A DNA stretch of 64,000 nucleotides, taken from the NCBI GenBank assembly GCA_947500575.1, contig CANMSI010000004.1:124001-188000 (forward strand), given 5' to 3'. The DNA is from an uncultured Flavobacteriaceae bacterium. GTDB taxonomy: Bacteria; Bacteroidota; Bacteroidia; Flavobacteriales; Flavobacteriaceae. Positions 54,368-64,000 of the stretch are shown here, one piece after another. Below the pieces are notes generated by a model. That model worked only from the letters and a program-made list of their open reading frames with translations. It made no database searches and was not told the origin of the DNA. The stretch's first letter is position 1. Each line of letters begins with the position of its first letter. Position numbers and translations under genes: made by a program.

Positions 54368-55921
54368 ATGAAAAAAATGATTCGACTAAAAAACTTGCTT
54401 TTTTTAGCAGTTTTATTAATTGGAATATCTTCTTGCGACAACAATAACGACGACAATCAAGAACAGCCCCTTACCATTGTAGAAACAGCACAAGATACAG
54501 ATGCCCTCAATAGTCTTGTAGCGGCGCTTGCAAAAGCAGATGAAAATGATGATTCAGATTTAATAGGGGCCCTTAGTGGCCAAGGTCCTTTTACCGTTTT
54601 TGCACCAACAAATGATGCTTTTACTAGTTTGCTTGGGAGTTTAGATGGTTTTGATTCTCTTGACGATTTTGACACACCCGAAGAACGAGCACTCTTAGCT
54701 ACTATTTTAAAATATCATGTAATAGCCGGGGTAGCTGCAAAAGCAGAAGATCTTTCCGATGGGCAAGAGTTAAGCACGCTCCAATCTGAAATTCTCACTG
54801 TACGACTTGATGGCGGTGTATTTATAGATGATGCTACAGATGTAAATGCAGAAGTAGTTATTCCAGACGTTGAAGCAAGCAATGGCATTGTACATGTAAT
54901 AAACAAAGTATTAGTACCACAAGCAGTAATAGACGCTCTAAATGGAAATGACCCAGGGACATTGGTAGACATTGTTGTTGCTACCGAGGCACTGTCTATT
55001 TTAGAAGCAGCGGTTATAAAAGCTGACCTTGCCGGTACTTTGAGTAGTGAAGGCCCCTTTACTGTTTTTGCACCCACCAATGACGCATTTGTAGCTTTAT
55101 TGGATATTTTAGGAGATGATTATAATAGCTTAGACGATTTTGATACGGATGCTGAAATAGCATTGCTCAAAAACATTCTGTTATACCATGTAATCCCCGC
55201 AAGAGTACTTGAAGCCGATTTAGCACCTGGAATGGTGGGCACAGCCTTAATGGATAACAGTATAGAAATAATTGCTTCTGGAAATACATTTGTTATTGGT
55301 GATGCATCGGATGTAGATGCAACGATCACTGGAACAGATATTGTGGCATCCAATGGTGTAGCGCATACCATTAACAAAGTATTATTACCACAAGAAGTTC
55401 TTGATTTCTTAAACCCACCTGCACCAAATATTGTTCAGGTGGCTCAATCTAGAGATGATTTAACCATTCTTGTAGATGCTCTTGTTAAAGTAGATGCCGA
55501 TGCTAGCTTAATAGCGGCCTTAAGTGGCACAGGTCCTTTTACAGTTTTTGCTCCAAATAATGAGGCATTCGTAAGTCTCTTGGATGATTTAGGACCGGAC
55601 TTTAATAGTCTAGAAGATTTCGATACTCAAGGAGAAATAGATCTTTTAATTACGATTTTAAAATATCATGTTGCCGCAAATCTAAATTTAAATGCTGCGG
55701 ATTTTGTTGATGGTGAATTGATTACCACCCTTCAAGGGGAAACATTAAAGCAGTTAAAAGGACCTGTTCCCGGAGGGACTAGGACCGCTATAGATGATAA
55801 AAGCTCCAATCATGCAAATTTAAGGGCTGTAAACTTGGAAGCAAGCAATGGAATTATACACGTTGTAAGTAAGGTGCTTCTTCCACAAGAAGTTTTAGAT
55901 GCGTTACCGCAGTTAGATTAA
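54368..55921 (+). CDS. fasciclin (FAS1) lipoprotein, three domains
   Basis: 517 residues with a lipoprotein signal ending at Cys23 (GISSC) and an Asp/Asn-rich linker. Three FAS1 domains at about 30-175, 185-330 and 340-512, each with GPFTVFAP[TN]N[DE]AF, a LAT/LLITILKYHV-like block and a closing [AE]SNG[IV][VIA]H...KVLLPQEV. The three domains are more alike than those of the upstream gene, suggesting recent internal duplication. The protein is strongly acidic. It is probably surface-anchored and adhesive. A good terminator follows. Confidence 0.92.
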   Translation: MKKMIRLKNLLFLAVLLIGISSCDNNNDDNQEQPLTIVETAQDTDALNSLVAALAKADENDDSDLIGALSGQGPFTVFAPTNDAFTSLLGSLDGFDSLDDFDTPEERALLATILKYHVIAGVAAKAEDLSDGQELSTLQSEILTVRLDGGVFIDDATDVNAEVVIPDVEASNGIVHVINKVLVPQAVIDALNGNDPGTLVDIVVATEALSILEAAVIKADLAGTLSSEGPFTVFAPTNDAFVALLDILGDDYNSLDDFDTDAEIALLKNILLYHVIPARVLEADLAPGMVGTALMDNSIEIIASGNTFVIGDASDVDATITGTDIVASNGVAHTINKVLLPQEVLDFLNPPAPNIVQVAQSRDDLTILVDALVKVDADASLIAALSGTGPFTVFAPNNEAFVSLLDDLGPDFNSLEDFDTQGEIDLLITILKYHVAANLNLNAADFVDGELITTLQGETLKQLKGPVPGGTRTAIDDKSSNHANLRAVNLEASNGIIHVVSKVLLPQEVLDALPQLD

Positions 55922-55962
55922 ATGAATAATATTATCTAAAAAAATTTATATTTTGTTCATAT

Positions 55963-55998
55963 AAAAAACCACTTCTGATAATCAGAAGCGGTTTTTTT
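55963..55998 (+). terminator. terminator of the second fasciclin gene
   Basis: Stem 55963-55978 / 55982-55997 (16 bp with one mismatch; core ACTTCTGA / TCAGAAGC), loop TAA, then T. The A run on the left also gives a T run on the minus strand, so it could end the yidC transcript as well. Confidence 0.8.
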
Positions 55999-56166
55999 AA
56001 TGGCTTTATATCCGTATAAATTTAGTAGAAAAAAAATACTGACAACACAAGAGATACGGTTAGCATACAAAAATGATTACTTGACAACTATTATTTCCTC
56101 TATCGACTAATTTGTTACATATTTGAGTATCCCAAATCTTATCAAACTAAACCCAATTACTGGTAG

Positions 56167-56201
56167 AAATCCGCACTTATAACCAAAAGTGCGGGTTTTT
56201 T
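56167..56201 (+). terminator. orphan plus-strand terminator
   Basis: Perfect 8-bp stem CCGCACTT / AAGTGCGG (56171-56178, 56187-56194), 8-nt loop, then a run of T. There is no T run in the minus direction. The fasciclin gene already has a terminator 170 bp upstream and no plus-strand gene lies between, so what it terminates is unclear; see the small-RNA finding. Confidence 0.8.
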
Positions 56202-56206
56202 GTTTG

Positions 56207-58060
56207 CTATCTTTTATTCTTTTTTTGTGCTTCTGCATTCTCCATTACCTCGCGCATTTTCTTCTGAAACTTATTTTCCTTTTTAGGTTTCTTTTTATTC
56301 TCTTGTATCTGTGCGTGAATTTTATCCTCATTTATAATAAACTTCTTAATGGCCAACATAATAAAGATGGTAATTAAGTTAGACACGAAATAATACAAAC
56401 TCAATCCACTTGCATAGTTGTTAAAGAAAAACAACATTAATAAGGGAGACAGATACATAATAAATTTCATATTAGGCATCCCAGGCTGTGTCTGCATATT
56501 CTGCCCTGTAGTCATCATCATATAAAAGAAAATAGCAATGGAGGCTAAAATTGGAAATAGACTTACATGGTCTCCATAAAAAGGAATCTCAAAAGGTAAT
56601 TTCGCAATGGTATCGTAAGAAGACAGATCTTCTGCCCATAGAAACGATTTTTGGCGCAAAGCAAAAGATGTTGGGAAAAACATAAAGAGTGCATAAAAAA
56701 TAGGCAACTGAATCACCGCTGGGATACATCCTGCCATAGGACTTACTCCTGCCTTATTATACAACTTCATGGTTTCTTGTTGCTTCTTCATTGCATTATC
56801 CTTGTACTTCTCACCTAGCTCGGTAATCTCTGGCTTTAGAACTTTCATTTTTGCCTGAGATAGGTAGGATTTATAGGTTACAGGAGACATTAACAATCGT
56901 ACTAAAATAGTCATGACTATAACAGCAATACCAAAGGGTAAAAACCCACTTAACATTCCAAAAAACGGTGTAAACACGTAGCGATTGATCCAACCAAAAA
57001 TTCCCCATCCAAAGGGAATGGATTCTACCAAACCCAATTCCTTATACTCAGACAACACAGCCACATCTGTTGGTCCGTAATACCAATGCATATTATAAGA
57101 CAACTCACCTCCTTGCATTGCTAAAGGAGCTTCCGAGTAATATTCTTTTGTAAAAGCTTTATCTTTATTTTCATCATTTACCAAATTAACAGATGTCAAT
57201 TCGGCCGATTTAAAAGGTGTTTGCGTTGCTAATATAGAGCTAAAGAAATGCTGTCGATAAGACAACCATTTGATATCTTCCTCTGTTTCTTCATCATCAC
57301 TACCTTCAGATAATTTACTAATTTTTCCATCTTCATGGTTATACGTAAGACGGGTGTATCTATTTTCGTAGTCAATACTTTTATTATGGCGTATCCCTTT
57401 TTGCTTCCATTGAAGACTTACTGGTTTACTGCTGTTAATGGCTCCGTTTAATCCTTGAGACCGAATGGTAAAATCTACCAAATAGTCACTTGGTTTCATT
57501 TCATAACGGTATTCCAAGTAACGATCTGGTGCTATTTTAGCTTTCATAGAAAGCACCTGGTTATCGCCGCTTTTCGAAATACTGGGTTCAAAAAATAGAT
57601 CCTTTGTATTTAAAACTCGATTGTCAGAAGTAGTAAAATCTAAACCAAAAGAAGCATTCCCATCTTTTACAAGGTGCACAGGAATTGAATCGTAGGTGAC
57701 AAAGGTTTTCATTTTTGCCTCTACAACTTGCCCTCCTTTATTACTTATTTTTAAATAAATAAAATCATTTTCTAAAATAGTGTTTCCCTCCGTTGCTTGG
57801 GTAAAACCAAAAGCCCCAATGGTACTTTTATAATCTGCAACCGAGGTAGAATCTTGGAGATTTATAGGTTTCTCAGAAGGAGCAGCTACTGCCGTAGAAG
57901 TTTCTTCCGTCTTTTTCTCTGCTTCAACCTGTTCTTGCTTTGCTTTTTCAGCTTCTATTTCTTCAGGAGTTGGCTTATTTTGATAAAACATGAAAATAAG
58001 GATCCCAAAAATCAGTACAAAACCGATAATAGAGTTGACATCTAATTTCTTTTCTTCCAT
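56207..58060 (-). CDS. yidC: membrane protein insertase YidC
   Basis: 617 residues. An N-terminal anchor (SIIGFVLIFGILIFMFY), a Lys/Glu-rich linker, a large periplasmic beta-sandwich domain of about 280 residues (the Gram-negative form), then five C-terminal spans with the insertase core (GWINRYVFTPFFGMLSGFLPFGIA and GVSPMAGCIPAVIQLPIFYALF, in part). It ends with a very basic tail (KKPKKENKFQKKMREVMENA), as in ribosome-binding YidC forms. It inserts and folds inner-membrane proteins with or without SecYEG. It is 71 bp downstream of pyrG on the same strand. Confidence 0.96.
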   Translation of the reverse strand: MEEKKLDVNSIIGFVLIFGILIFMFYQNKPTPEEIEAEKAKQEQVEAEKKTEETSTAVAAPSEKPINLQDSTSVADYKSTIGAFGFTQATEGNTILENDFIYLKISNKGGQVVEAKMKTFVTYDSIPVHLVKDGNASFGLDFTTSDNRVLNTKDLFFEPSISKSGDNQVLSMKAKIAPDRYLEYRYEMKPSDYLVDFTIRSQGLNGAINSSKPVSLQWKQKGIRHNKSIDYENRYTRLTYNHEDGKISKLSEGSDDEETEEDIKWLSYRQHFFSSILATQTPFKSAELTSVNLVNDENKDKAFTKEYYSEAPLAMQGGELSYNMHWYYGPTDVAVLSEYKELGLVESIPFGWGIFGWINRYVFTPFFGMLSGFLPFGIAVIVMTILVRLLMSPVTYKSYLSQAKMKVLKPEITELGEKYKDNAMKKQQETMKLYNKAGVSPMAGCIPAVIQLPIFYALFMFFPTSFALRQKSFLWAEDLSSYDTIAKLPFEIPFYGDHVSLFPILASIAIFFYMMMTTGQNMQTQPGMPNMKFIMYLSPLLMLFFFNNYASGLSLYYFVSNLITIFIMLAIKKFIINEDKIHAQIQENKKKPKKENKFQKKMREVMENAEAQKKNKR

Positions 58061-58131
58061 GAGGAGATTAACTTAGTATAACGTTTGGTGTTCTGGATTT
58101 AAGTAAGCAAATATATGCCCAATTGTGGAGT

Positions 58132-59823
<1,692 letters not shown>

Positions 59824-60069
59824 TCATAGAGAATCCAAGGGAAAATCTTTTTGAAGTTTACGGATCAAATTTTCAAGCCCGTTTATCTTAATTTCCAACA
59901 TAGATTGTAGGAGCATCCCTAATTTTCCATCTGGAAATCCCTTCTGTTGAAACCATATTAAATACGCTTCGGGCAAATTCACCAGATAACTCCCCTTATA
60001 CTTCCCAAAAGGCATTCTATAATGTGCTAACTCTATAAGTTGTTTTTTATCGGGCTGGATTTCCATCAT
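59824..60069 (-). CDS. DUF3820 family small protein
   Basis: 81 residues. YRMPFGKYKGSYLVNLPEAYLIWF is the hallmark of DUF3820 (putative quorum-sensing-regulated virulence factor family; quoted in part). It is cytoplasmic with unknown role. It is upstream of pyrG on the same strand, but the pyrG promoter candidate lies between. The start may be either of two adjacent Met codons. Confidence 0.85.
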   Translation of the reverse strand: MMEIQPDKKQLIELAHYRMPFGKYKGSYLVNLPEAYLIWFQQKGFPDGKLGMLLQSMLEIKINGLENLIRKLQKDFPLDSL

Positions 60070-60115
60070 TTAAAACTAAAAAAATTATCTTTAAGGACAC
60101 CTAAAAATCTTCTAA

Positions 60116-60979
60116 ATGAAACGCAGAAAATTTATTGGCACTACCGCGGCAGCTTCTTTGGGAGTTCTTGCCTGCAAGAATGCAACCGCAGCAGAATCCT
60201 CTCAAGATAAATTTGTTCTAAAAAACAATATAAAACACAGTGTTTGCCAATGGTGTTTTGATGACATTCCCTTGGAAGATTTTTTGAAAACATTACAAAA
60301 GTTAGGCATCAAAGCCATTGATCTCATTGGACCAGCAGATTGGGGACTTTTAAAAAAATACGATATTCACTGCTCTATGTGCAATGGAGCCGAAATAAGT
60401 CTCACCGAAGGTTGGAATGATCCGCAATACCATGAAATTTTGATCAAAAACTACACCGATATTATACCCAAAGTGGCAGCCGCAGGTTACACCAATCTCA
60501 TTTGTTTTAGTGGCAACCGACGAGGTATGGACGATGCTGTTGGAATGCAGAACTGTGCAGATGGTTTAAAACAAATACTACCCTTGGCTGAAAAGCATGG
60601 AGTTGTACTACAAATGGAACTTTTTAACCAAATAGACCATGCAGATTATATGTGTGACAGCTCTCTTTGGGGCATAGCGCTATGCAAAAAACTAGGCTCC
60701 AACAATTTTAAGCTGCTCTATGATATTTATCATATGCAAATTCAAGAAGGAGATATCATTAGAAGCATTCAAAACAACCATGCGTATTTTGGACATTACC
60801 ATACCGCAGGTGTGCCTGGAAGACATGAAATTGATACTACTCAGGAATTGTATTATCCAGCAATTGTAAAAGCCATTATTGCCACAGGGTATACAGGATA
60901 TTTAGCTCAGGAATTTATCCCCACATGGGAAGATAAAATTGAAGCTCTTAAAGAAGCCTTTTTAATTTGTGATGTATAA
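60116..60979 (+). CDS. exported TIM-barrel sugar isomerase-like protein (Hyi family)
   Basis: 287 residues. The N-terminus KRRKFIGTTAAASLGVLAC has a twin-arginine motif followed by a lipobox-like V-L-A-C (Cys20), so it may be a Tat-exported lipoprotein. The body is an AP-endonuclease-2-type TIM barrel similar to hydroxypyruvate isomerase: HSVCQWCFDDIPLEDF, LQMELFNQIDHADYMCD, LLYDIYHMQIQEGD, GHYHTAGVPGRHEID, with the metal ligands Glu, Asp, His and Glu visible. Its exported location makes a sugar or cell-wall substrate likelier than hydroxypyruvate. It stands alone. Confidence 0.88.
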   Translation: MKRRKFIGTTAAASLGVLACKNATAAESSQDKFVLKNNIKHSVCQWCFDDIPLEDFLKTLQKLGIKAIDLIGPADWGLLKKYDIHCSMCNGAEISLTEGWNDPQYHEILIKNYTDIIPKVAAAGYTNLICFSGNRRGMDDAVGMQNCADGLKQILPLAEKHGVVLQMELFNQIDHADYMCDSSLWGIALCKKLGSNNFKLLYDIYHMQIQEGDIIRSIQNNHAYFGHYHTAGVPGRHEIDTTQELYYPAIVKAIIATGYTGYLAQEFIPTWEDKIEALKEAFLICDV

Positions 60980-60983
60980 TTAA

Positions 60984-61511
60984 TTACTTGAGCGCCTCTT
61001 GTATTTTGGCATTCCAGATAAGTTGTTTTTCTCTATCTCTAGAAAAATTGGTTTCTTGATCATATCTATTCTGAAAAAAATCAAGTTCTTTTAGAATCCG
61101 TTTGTAGATGGCTCTAATTTCAGCTTTTACATTTTTTGTAAACCGTGTTTTTCTTAAAACATCTCTCATTTTGCGCGCATACAATTCGGAAATATCAAAA
61201 TGTAACTGTTCATGACTTAGCACCAATTCATTACATATCGTAGGTTTGTACCATGATTTCTCTGGATAAAAAAAAGCGCTCACCACAAAATCAACTTCCA
61301 TTCCACCTTGGGTTTCTATAGAAGAAAATTGATAGGTTATTCCACTTGCCGTAGTAGCTGCAGCACCACTTCCTCTAGGCACCTCTCCCCTGAAATCTTC
61401 CCAGGTTAATCTTCTTTCAGAAGACCAAAGCATTTCTTCTAAATCCTGCCCATACAAAGTTTGCGCACTAATACTTATAAAAAAAATGATAAAAACCCTT
61501 AGTGTATCCAA
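60984..61511 (-). CDS. DUF922 secreted protein
   Basis: 175 residues with a signal peptide (ending TLYGQ). RRLTWEDFRGEVP at the N-terminus and LSHEQLHFDISELYARKMR near the middle match DUF922, a family predicted to be zinc-dependent proteases (HExxH-like, here HEQLH). Its start overlaps the OsmC stop by 13 bp, so the genes are coupled. Substrate unknown. Confidence 0.87.
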   Translation of the reverse strand: MDTLRVFIIFFISISAQTLYGQDLEEMLWSSERRLTWEDFRGEVPRGSGAAATTASGITYQFSSIETQGGMEVDFVVSAFFYPEKSWYKPTICNELVLSHEQLHFDISELYARKMRDVLRKTRFTKNVKAEIRAIYKRILKELDFFQNRYDQETNFSRDREKQLIWNAKIQEALK

Positions 61512-61903
61512 TGAAAGGAAATTTGTTTTTCTATATCTGGATGCAAGCTGTAATGCACTGGGCAGCTGTTCGCCGTGCGTTCCAAAATCTTCCTATGCTT
61601 ATCAGAAACATTGGAAGGAAGTTGAATAACTACTTCAATTTTAGCAATTCTTCTAGGGTCTGAGGCCATATGTTTTGTTACATCTGCGGTAGAATTTTTA
61701 AGATCTACTCCCAATCCATTAGCCTTAATTCCCATTACCGTAAGCATACAACTTGCTAATCCGGTAGCCACGGTATCTGTAGGAGAAAACGCTTCTCCTT
61801 TACCATTATTATCAGTGGGAGCATCCGTTATAAAAGTATTCCCAGATTTCAGATGTTCACAACTAGTTCTTAAGTTGCCTTTATATGTTACTTTCGAAGT
61901 CAT
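61499..61903 (-). CDS. OsmC family peroxiredoxin-like protein
   Basis: 134 residues. The two family cysteines are in GLASCMLTVMG and ANSCPVHYSLHP. OsmC/Ohr proteins reduce organic hydroperoxides with thiols; this short form with TPxDT-like FSPTDTVATG is nearer the general OsmC/YhfA branch. It starts 5 bp after the LysM receptor gene stops and overlaps DUF922 by 13 bp, forming a three-gene minus-strand run. Confidence 0.92.
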   Translation of the reverse strand: MTSKVTYKGNLRTSCEHLKSGNTFITDAPTDNNGKGEAFSPTDTVATGLASCMLTVMGIKANGLGVDLKNSTADVTKHMASDPRRIAKIEVVIQLPSNVSDKHRKILERTANSCPVHYSLHPDIEKQISFHWIH

Positions 61904-61908
61904 TTTAG

Positions 61909-64000
61909 TTAGGGTTTCACTTCTACAATTCGTAAATCATCATACATCATGATATAGGTACCCGTATTGAAATATCCAGCGGTACTATCGTTTTCATAAC
62001 TAAACTTATGCCCAGTATACTCTGTCTTTCCAATAACATTAGACACTTCCATTAAATTATTTTTATACGCCAATTTCAGTAAAAGATCGTACGTTATGTC
62101 AAATCCACGAATTGCATAACGGTCTGGAGTTGTTTTAAAACGTTCTTGGTAAGCCTTTACAAAAGTGTTGCTTCCAGATTGTCTATAAAAAGATGGATAA
62201 CAAAAATTTAGATTGGATAAATGCACATTTGATATTACCTGATTATCAAAAGCCTTATTTCGATTGGTAGTAAACATCTTAATCGCAATCTCTTTGTTTT
62301 CACGATTTCTTGCTGAATTTAGAATAGAACTAACGCTCGAAACTAGTTTAGGGTTGCTTGTTTCTACAAATACCCAGTTTGTCTGAGTCTCTGATAATAA
62401 TGTATTTAATTTATCCCTATTTATAGAAATGTTGTCTTTAGTTTCTAAAACATCGAGAATTTTTGAATCGGGTAGTTTTTTAAGAATCGATGCTTTCACC
62501 AATTTATTGGTAGAATCTGCAATGATAATGATGTTCTCATCAGTTCGCTTTGCTTCCACATAATCAAGAATACGTTCTCTTAAAACACCATTGGTGGGAA
62601 CAGCAAAAAAGACATTATTTAAACTAAGACTGCTATTCGCTGTATGAGGGGCTACCACAGGTACCTGATAATTTGAAGCCTGGACAGCAACTTCTTTCAA
62701 TGAATTCTGGTCCAAAGGACCAATAATAGCACTTACATCTCTTAAGTTTTCTTGACGCAGAATCTCCTTTGTTTTCTCCAAATTAAGTTGATTGTCATAG
62801 GTGCGTACATCTACAGAAATTCCTTGCGAAGCAATAGAATCTAGTGCAATTAAAGCCCCTGTATATAAACCAAGACTTAACTTAACATCTACTCTTTTTT
62901 GCATGGCATTTACATAGGTTTTCTTATTACCCGCATCTAATTTATCGGTTCTAAAAGGCAGTAAAAAAACTATTTTAGGTCTATTAATGACATCAATACT
63001 ATCTGCCAAATTAATTTTATCTAAAATCAAAGAGTTTTTTATCTCATAATCTGCTAGCCTATCTTTGGGCAATTTTAACACCATGCCAGCCTTCAAACCA
63101 TCTTTCAAATCTGGATTCAATTGTACTAAATCCTGATAAGACATCCCAAGTTTCCGAGTAAGTCGAAATTCATTCTCTTTGGGCTTTACTTCGTAAAAAA
63201 CATAATTATCCGTATTTACAGCTCCTGTACTTACTTTCTTTTTTGGGATTCTAAGAACCATCCCTTCCTTGAGTCCACCGCGCTCTTTGATTTCAGGATT
63301 TAACTTCATTAATTCCTCTGCCGTAACTCCAAATTCCTGTTCTAATCTATAGAAGCCTATTTTTGGAGGCACTGTATACGACTCATACAGTTGTATTTCC
63401 TGATCTGCAATGGAAGCTCCTTTTATCTTTGGAAGTTTTAATTTCTCTCCTTCTGCTAAATAATCTGTAGTTTTTGATAATTGCGGATTTAGCGATAGCA
63501 CACTATCAATTGTAATTCCGTATTTATGCGCTACACTCCAACGTGTTTCCTTAGGAAGCACGGTATACATTTCAAAATCATCCTCATTAATTGCAATTAC
63601 CTCTTCAGGCTTTACTCTTCGATACTTCGGAATTTTTAAACGCATTCCTTTTTTCAATTGGGCTGCATACAAGGACTTATTGTATCTTTTTATATCATCT
63701 ATGGTAATATTATAACGCTTTGAAATACCGGTAAGCGTTTCTTTTTTACGCACTTTGTGCGAAGTAAAACCAATAGGCTCTTCCTGTGCCACTTGCTCTT
63801 CGTCCATCTCAGTAGAGGAAGCATTCGAAGTTTCTGAGGTTTCGGCAGCCTTCGGAATTACTAATATGGTATTAGGCTTTAGTACATCATTTGCCTTGAT
63901 CTCTTTATTGAATTTTAAAATTGTCGCAGGCGTCACTCTATATTTCTTAGAAATACTAGTGAGTGTTTCTCCTTTTTTAACGGCATGCGTTGCGAATTTT
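61909..64000 (-). CDS. LysM-repeat / periplasmic-binding fusion protein, 5' end missing
   Basis: At least 697 codons; the frame continues past the right edge (its first visible residues are FATHAVKKGETLTSISKKY), so the GTG at 63936 is not the start. Five LysM repeats are visible in the N-terminal half, each ending in a [LI]-x-[IL]-P-K motif. From about residue 340 on comes a type I periplasmic-binding domain (PKIVFLLPFRTDK, AIIGPLDQNSLKEVA, VVAPHTANSS). Such fusions in Bacteroidota probably bind cell wall and an amino-acid-type ligand. No ABC transporter genes are adjacent. Five bp separate it from OsmC. Confidence 0.9.
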   Translation of the reverse strand, partial: KFATHAVKKGETLTSISKKYRVTPATILKFNKEIKANDVLKPNTILVIPKAAETSETSNASSTEMDEEQVAQEEPIGFTSHKVRKKETLTGISKRYNITIDDIKRYNKSLYAAQLKKGMRLKIPKYRRVKPEEVIAINEDDFEMYTVLPKETRWSVAHKYGITIDSVLSLNPQLSKTTDYLAEGEKLKLPKIKGASIADQEIQLYESYTVPPKIGFYRLEQEFGVTAEELMKLNPEIKERGGLKEGMVLRIPKKKVSTGAVNTDNYVFYEVKPKENEFRLTRKLGMSYQDLVQLNPDLKDGLKAGMVLKLPKDRLADYEIKNSLILDKINLADSIDVINRPKIVFLLPFRTDKLDAGNKKTYVNAMQKRVDVKLSLGLYTGALIALDSIASQGISVDVRTYDNQLNLEKTKEILRQENLRDVSAIIGPLDQNSLKEVAVQASNYQVPVVAPHTANSSLSLNNVFFAVPTNGVLRERILDYVEAKRTDENIIIIADSTNKLVKASILKKLPDSKILDVLETKDNISINRDKLNTLLSETQTNWVFVETSNPKLVSSVSSILNSARNRENKEIAIKMFTTNRNKAFDNQVISNVHLSNLNFCYPSFYRQSGSNTFVKAYQERFKTTPDRYAIRGFDITYDLLLKLAYKNNLMEVSNVIGKTEYTGHKFSYENDSTAGYFNTGTYIMMYDDLRIVEVKP

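Overview
The window is a stretch of ordinary chromosome from a member of the Flavobacteriaceae (phylum Bacteroidota). The assignment rests on AT-rich DNA, Bacteroidota-type promoters (TTTG, about 19 bp, TAnnTTTG) in place of clear Shine-Dalgarno sites, and many lipoproteins and small outer-membrane barrels. Family-typical content includes GIN-domain proteins, a MoxR/DUF58/DUF4129/DUF4350/SpoIIM cluster, the neighbours pyrG and yidC, and a LysM plus periplasmic-binding fusion. I see no rRNA, tRNA, CRISPR array, prophage or insertion sequence. Two genes run off the edges: pyrB on the left and a LysM/receptor protein on the right.

Layout. 1-7.1 kb is minus-strand housekeeping: pyrR-pyrB, rpsA with a clear promoter and a hairpin-forming leader, cmk and lon, with a small BON-LysM protein on the plus strand. 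7.3-10.3 kb is a plus-strand envelope-stress-like unit: an ECF sigma factor, a one-span possible anti-sigma protein, a DYG-repeat protein and an SGSGDI-repeat GIN lipoprotein. 10.3-12.5 kb has an MFS exporter and an M48 lipoprotein protease. 12.6-20.6 kb is a minus-strand alpha-glucan cluster: GlgE, maltokinase, GlgB, then a GH31 glucosidase. A GH13 glucosidase at 29.9-31.6 kb shares a 12-bp motif with the glgB-GH31 gap. 20.8-26 kb has a collagen-like lipoprotein, tandem msrB genes, lpdA and small membrane proteins. 26-29.8 kb has aroQ, three outer-membrane barrels and xerD.

31.6-37.9 kb has NADH dehydrogenase II, a secreted M20 amidohydrolase, a second ECF unit, an acyltransferase, and a Nudix/cyclophilin pair with overlapping start codons. 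38-45.7 kb holds a TRIC-like channel, then RDD (minus) facing SpoIIM-membrane protein-DUF4129-DUF4350-MoxR-DUF58 (plus). 45.9-49.6 kb has a membrane protein I do not recognise and a putative secreted glycosidase. 50-52.9 kb has mnmA and two enzymes. 53-55.9 kb has two fasciclin lipoproteins. 56.2-59.8 kb has yidC and pyrG. The right end has a Tat-exported TIM barrel, a DUF922 protein, an OsmC protein and the LysM receptor.

Functional picture. GlgE, maltokinase and GlgB together would build branched alpha-glucan from maltose through maltose-1-phosphate. No trehalose synthase or ADP-glucose route lies in the window. Nothing here is an obvious defence or mobile system. The least explained items are the MoxR membrane cluster with its downstream orphan pair, the rpsA leader dyad, perfect palindromes near glgB and xerD, and a possible small RNA between two plus-strand terminators near 56 kb. 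Start codons were moved inward from the longest open frame for eight genes on domain grounds.
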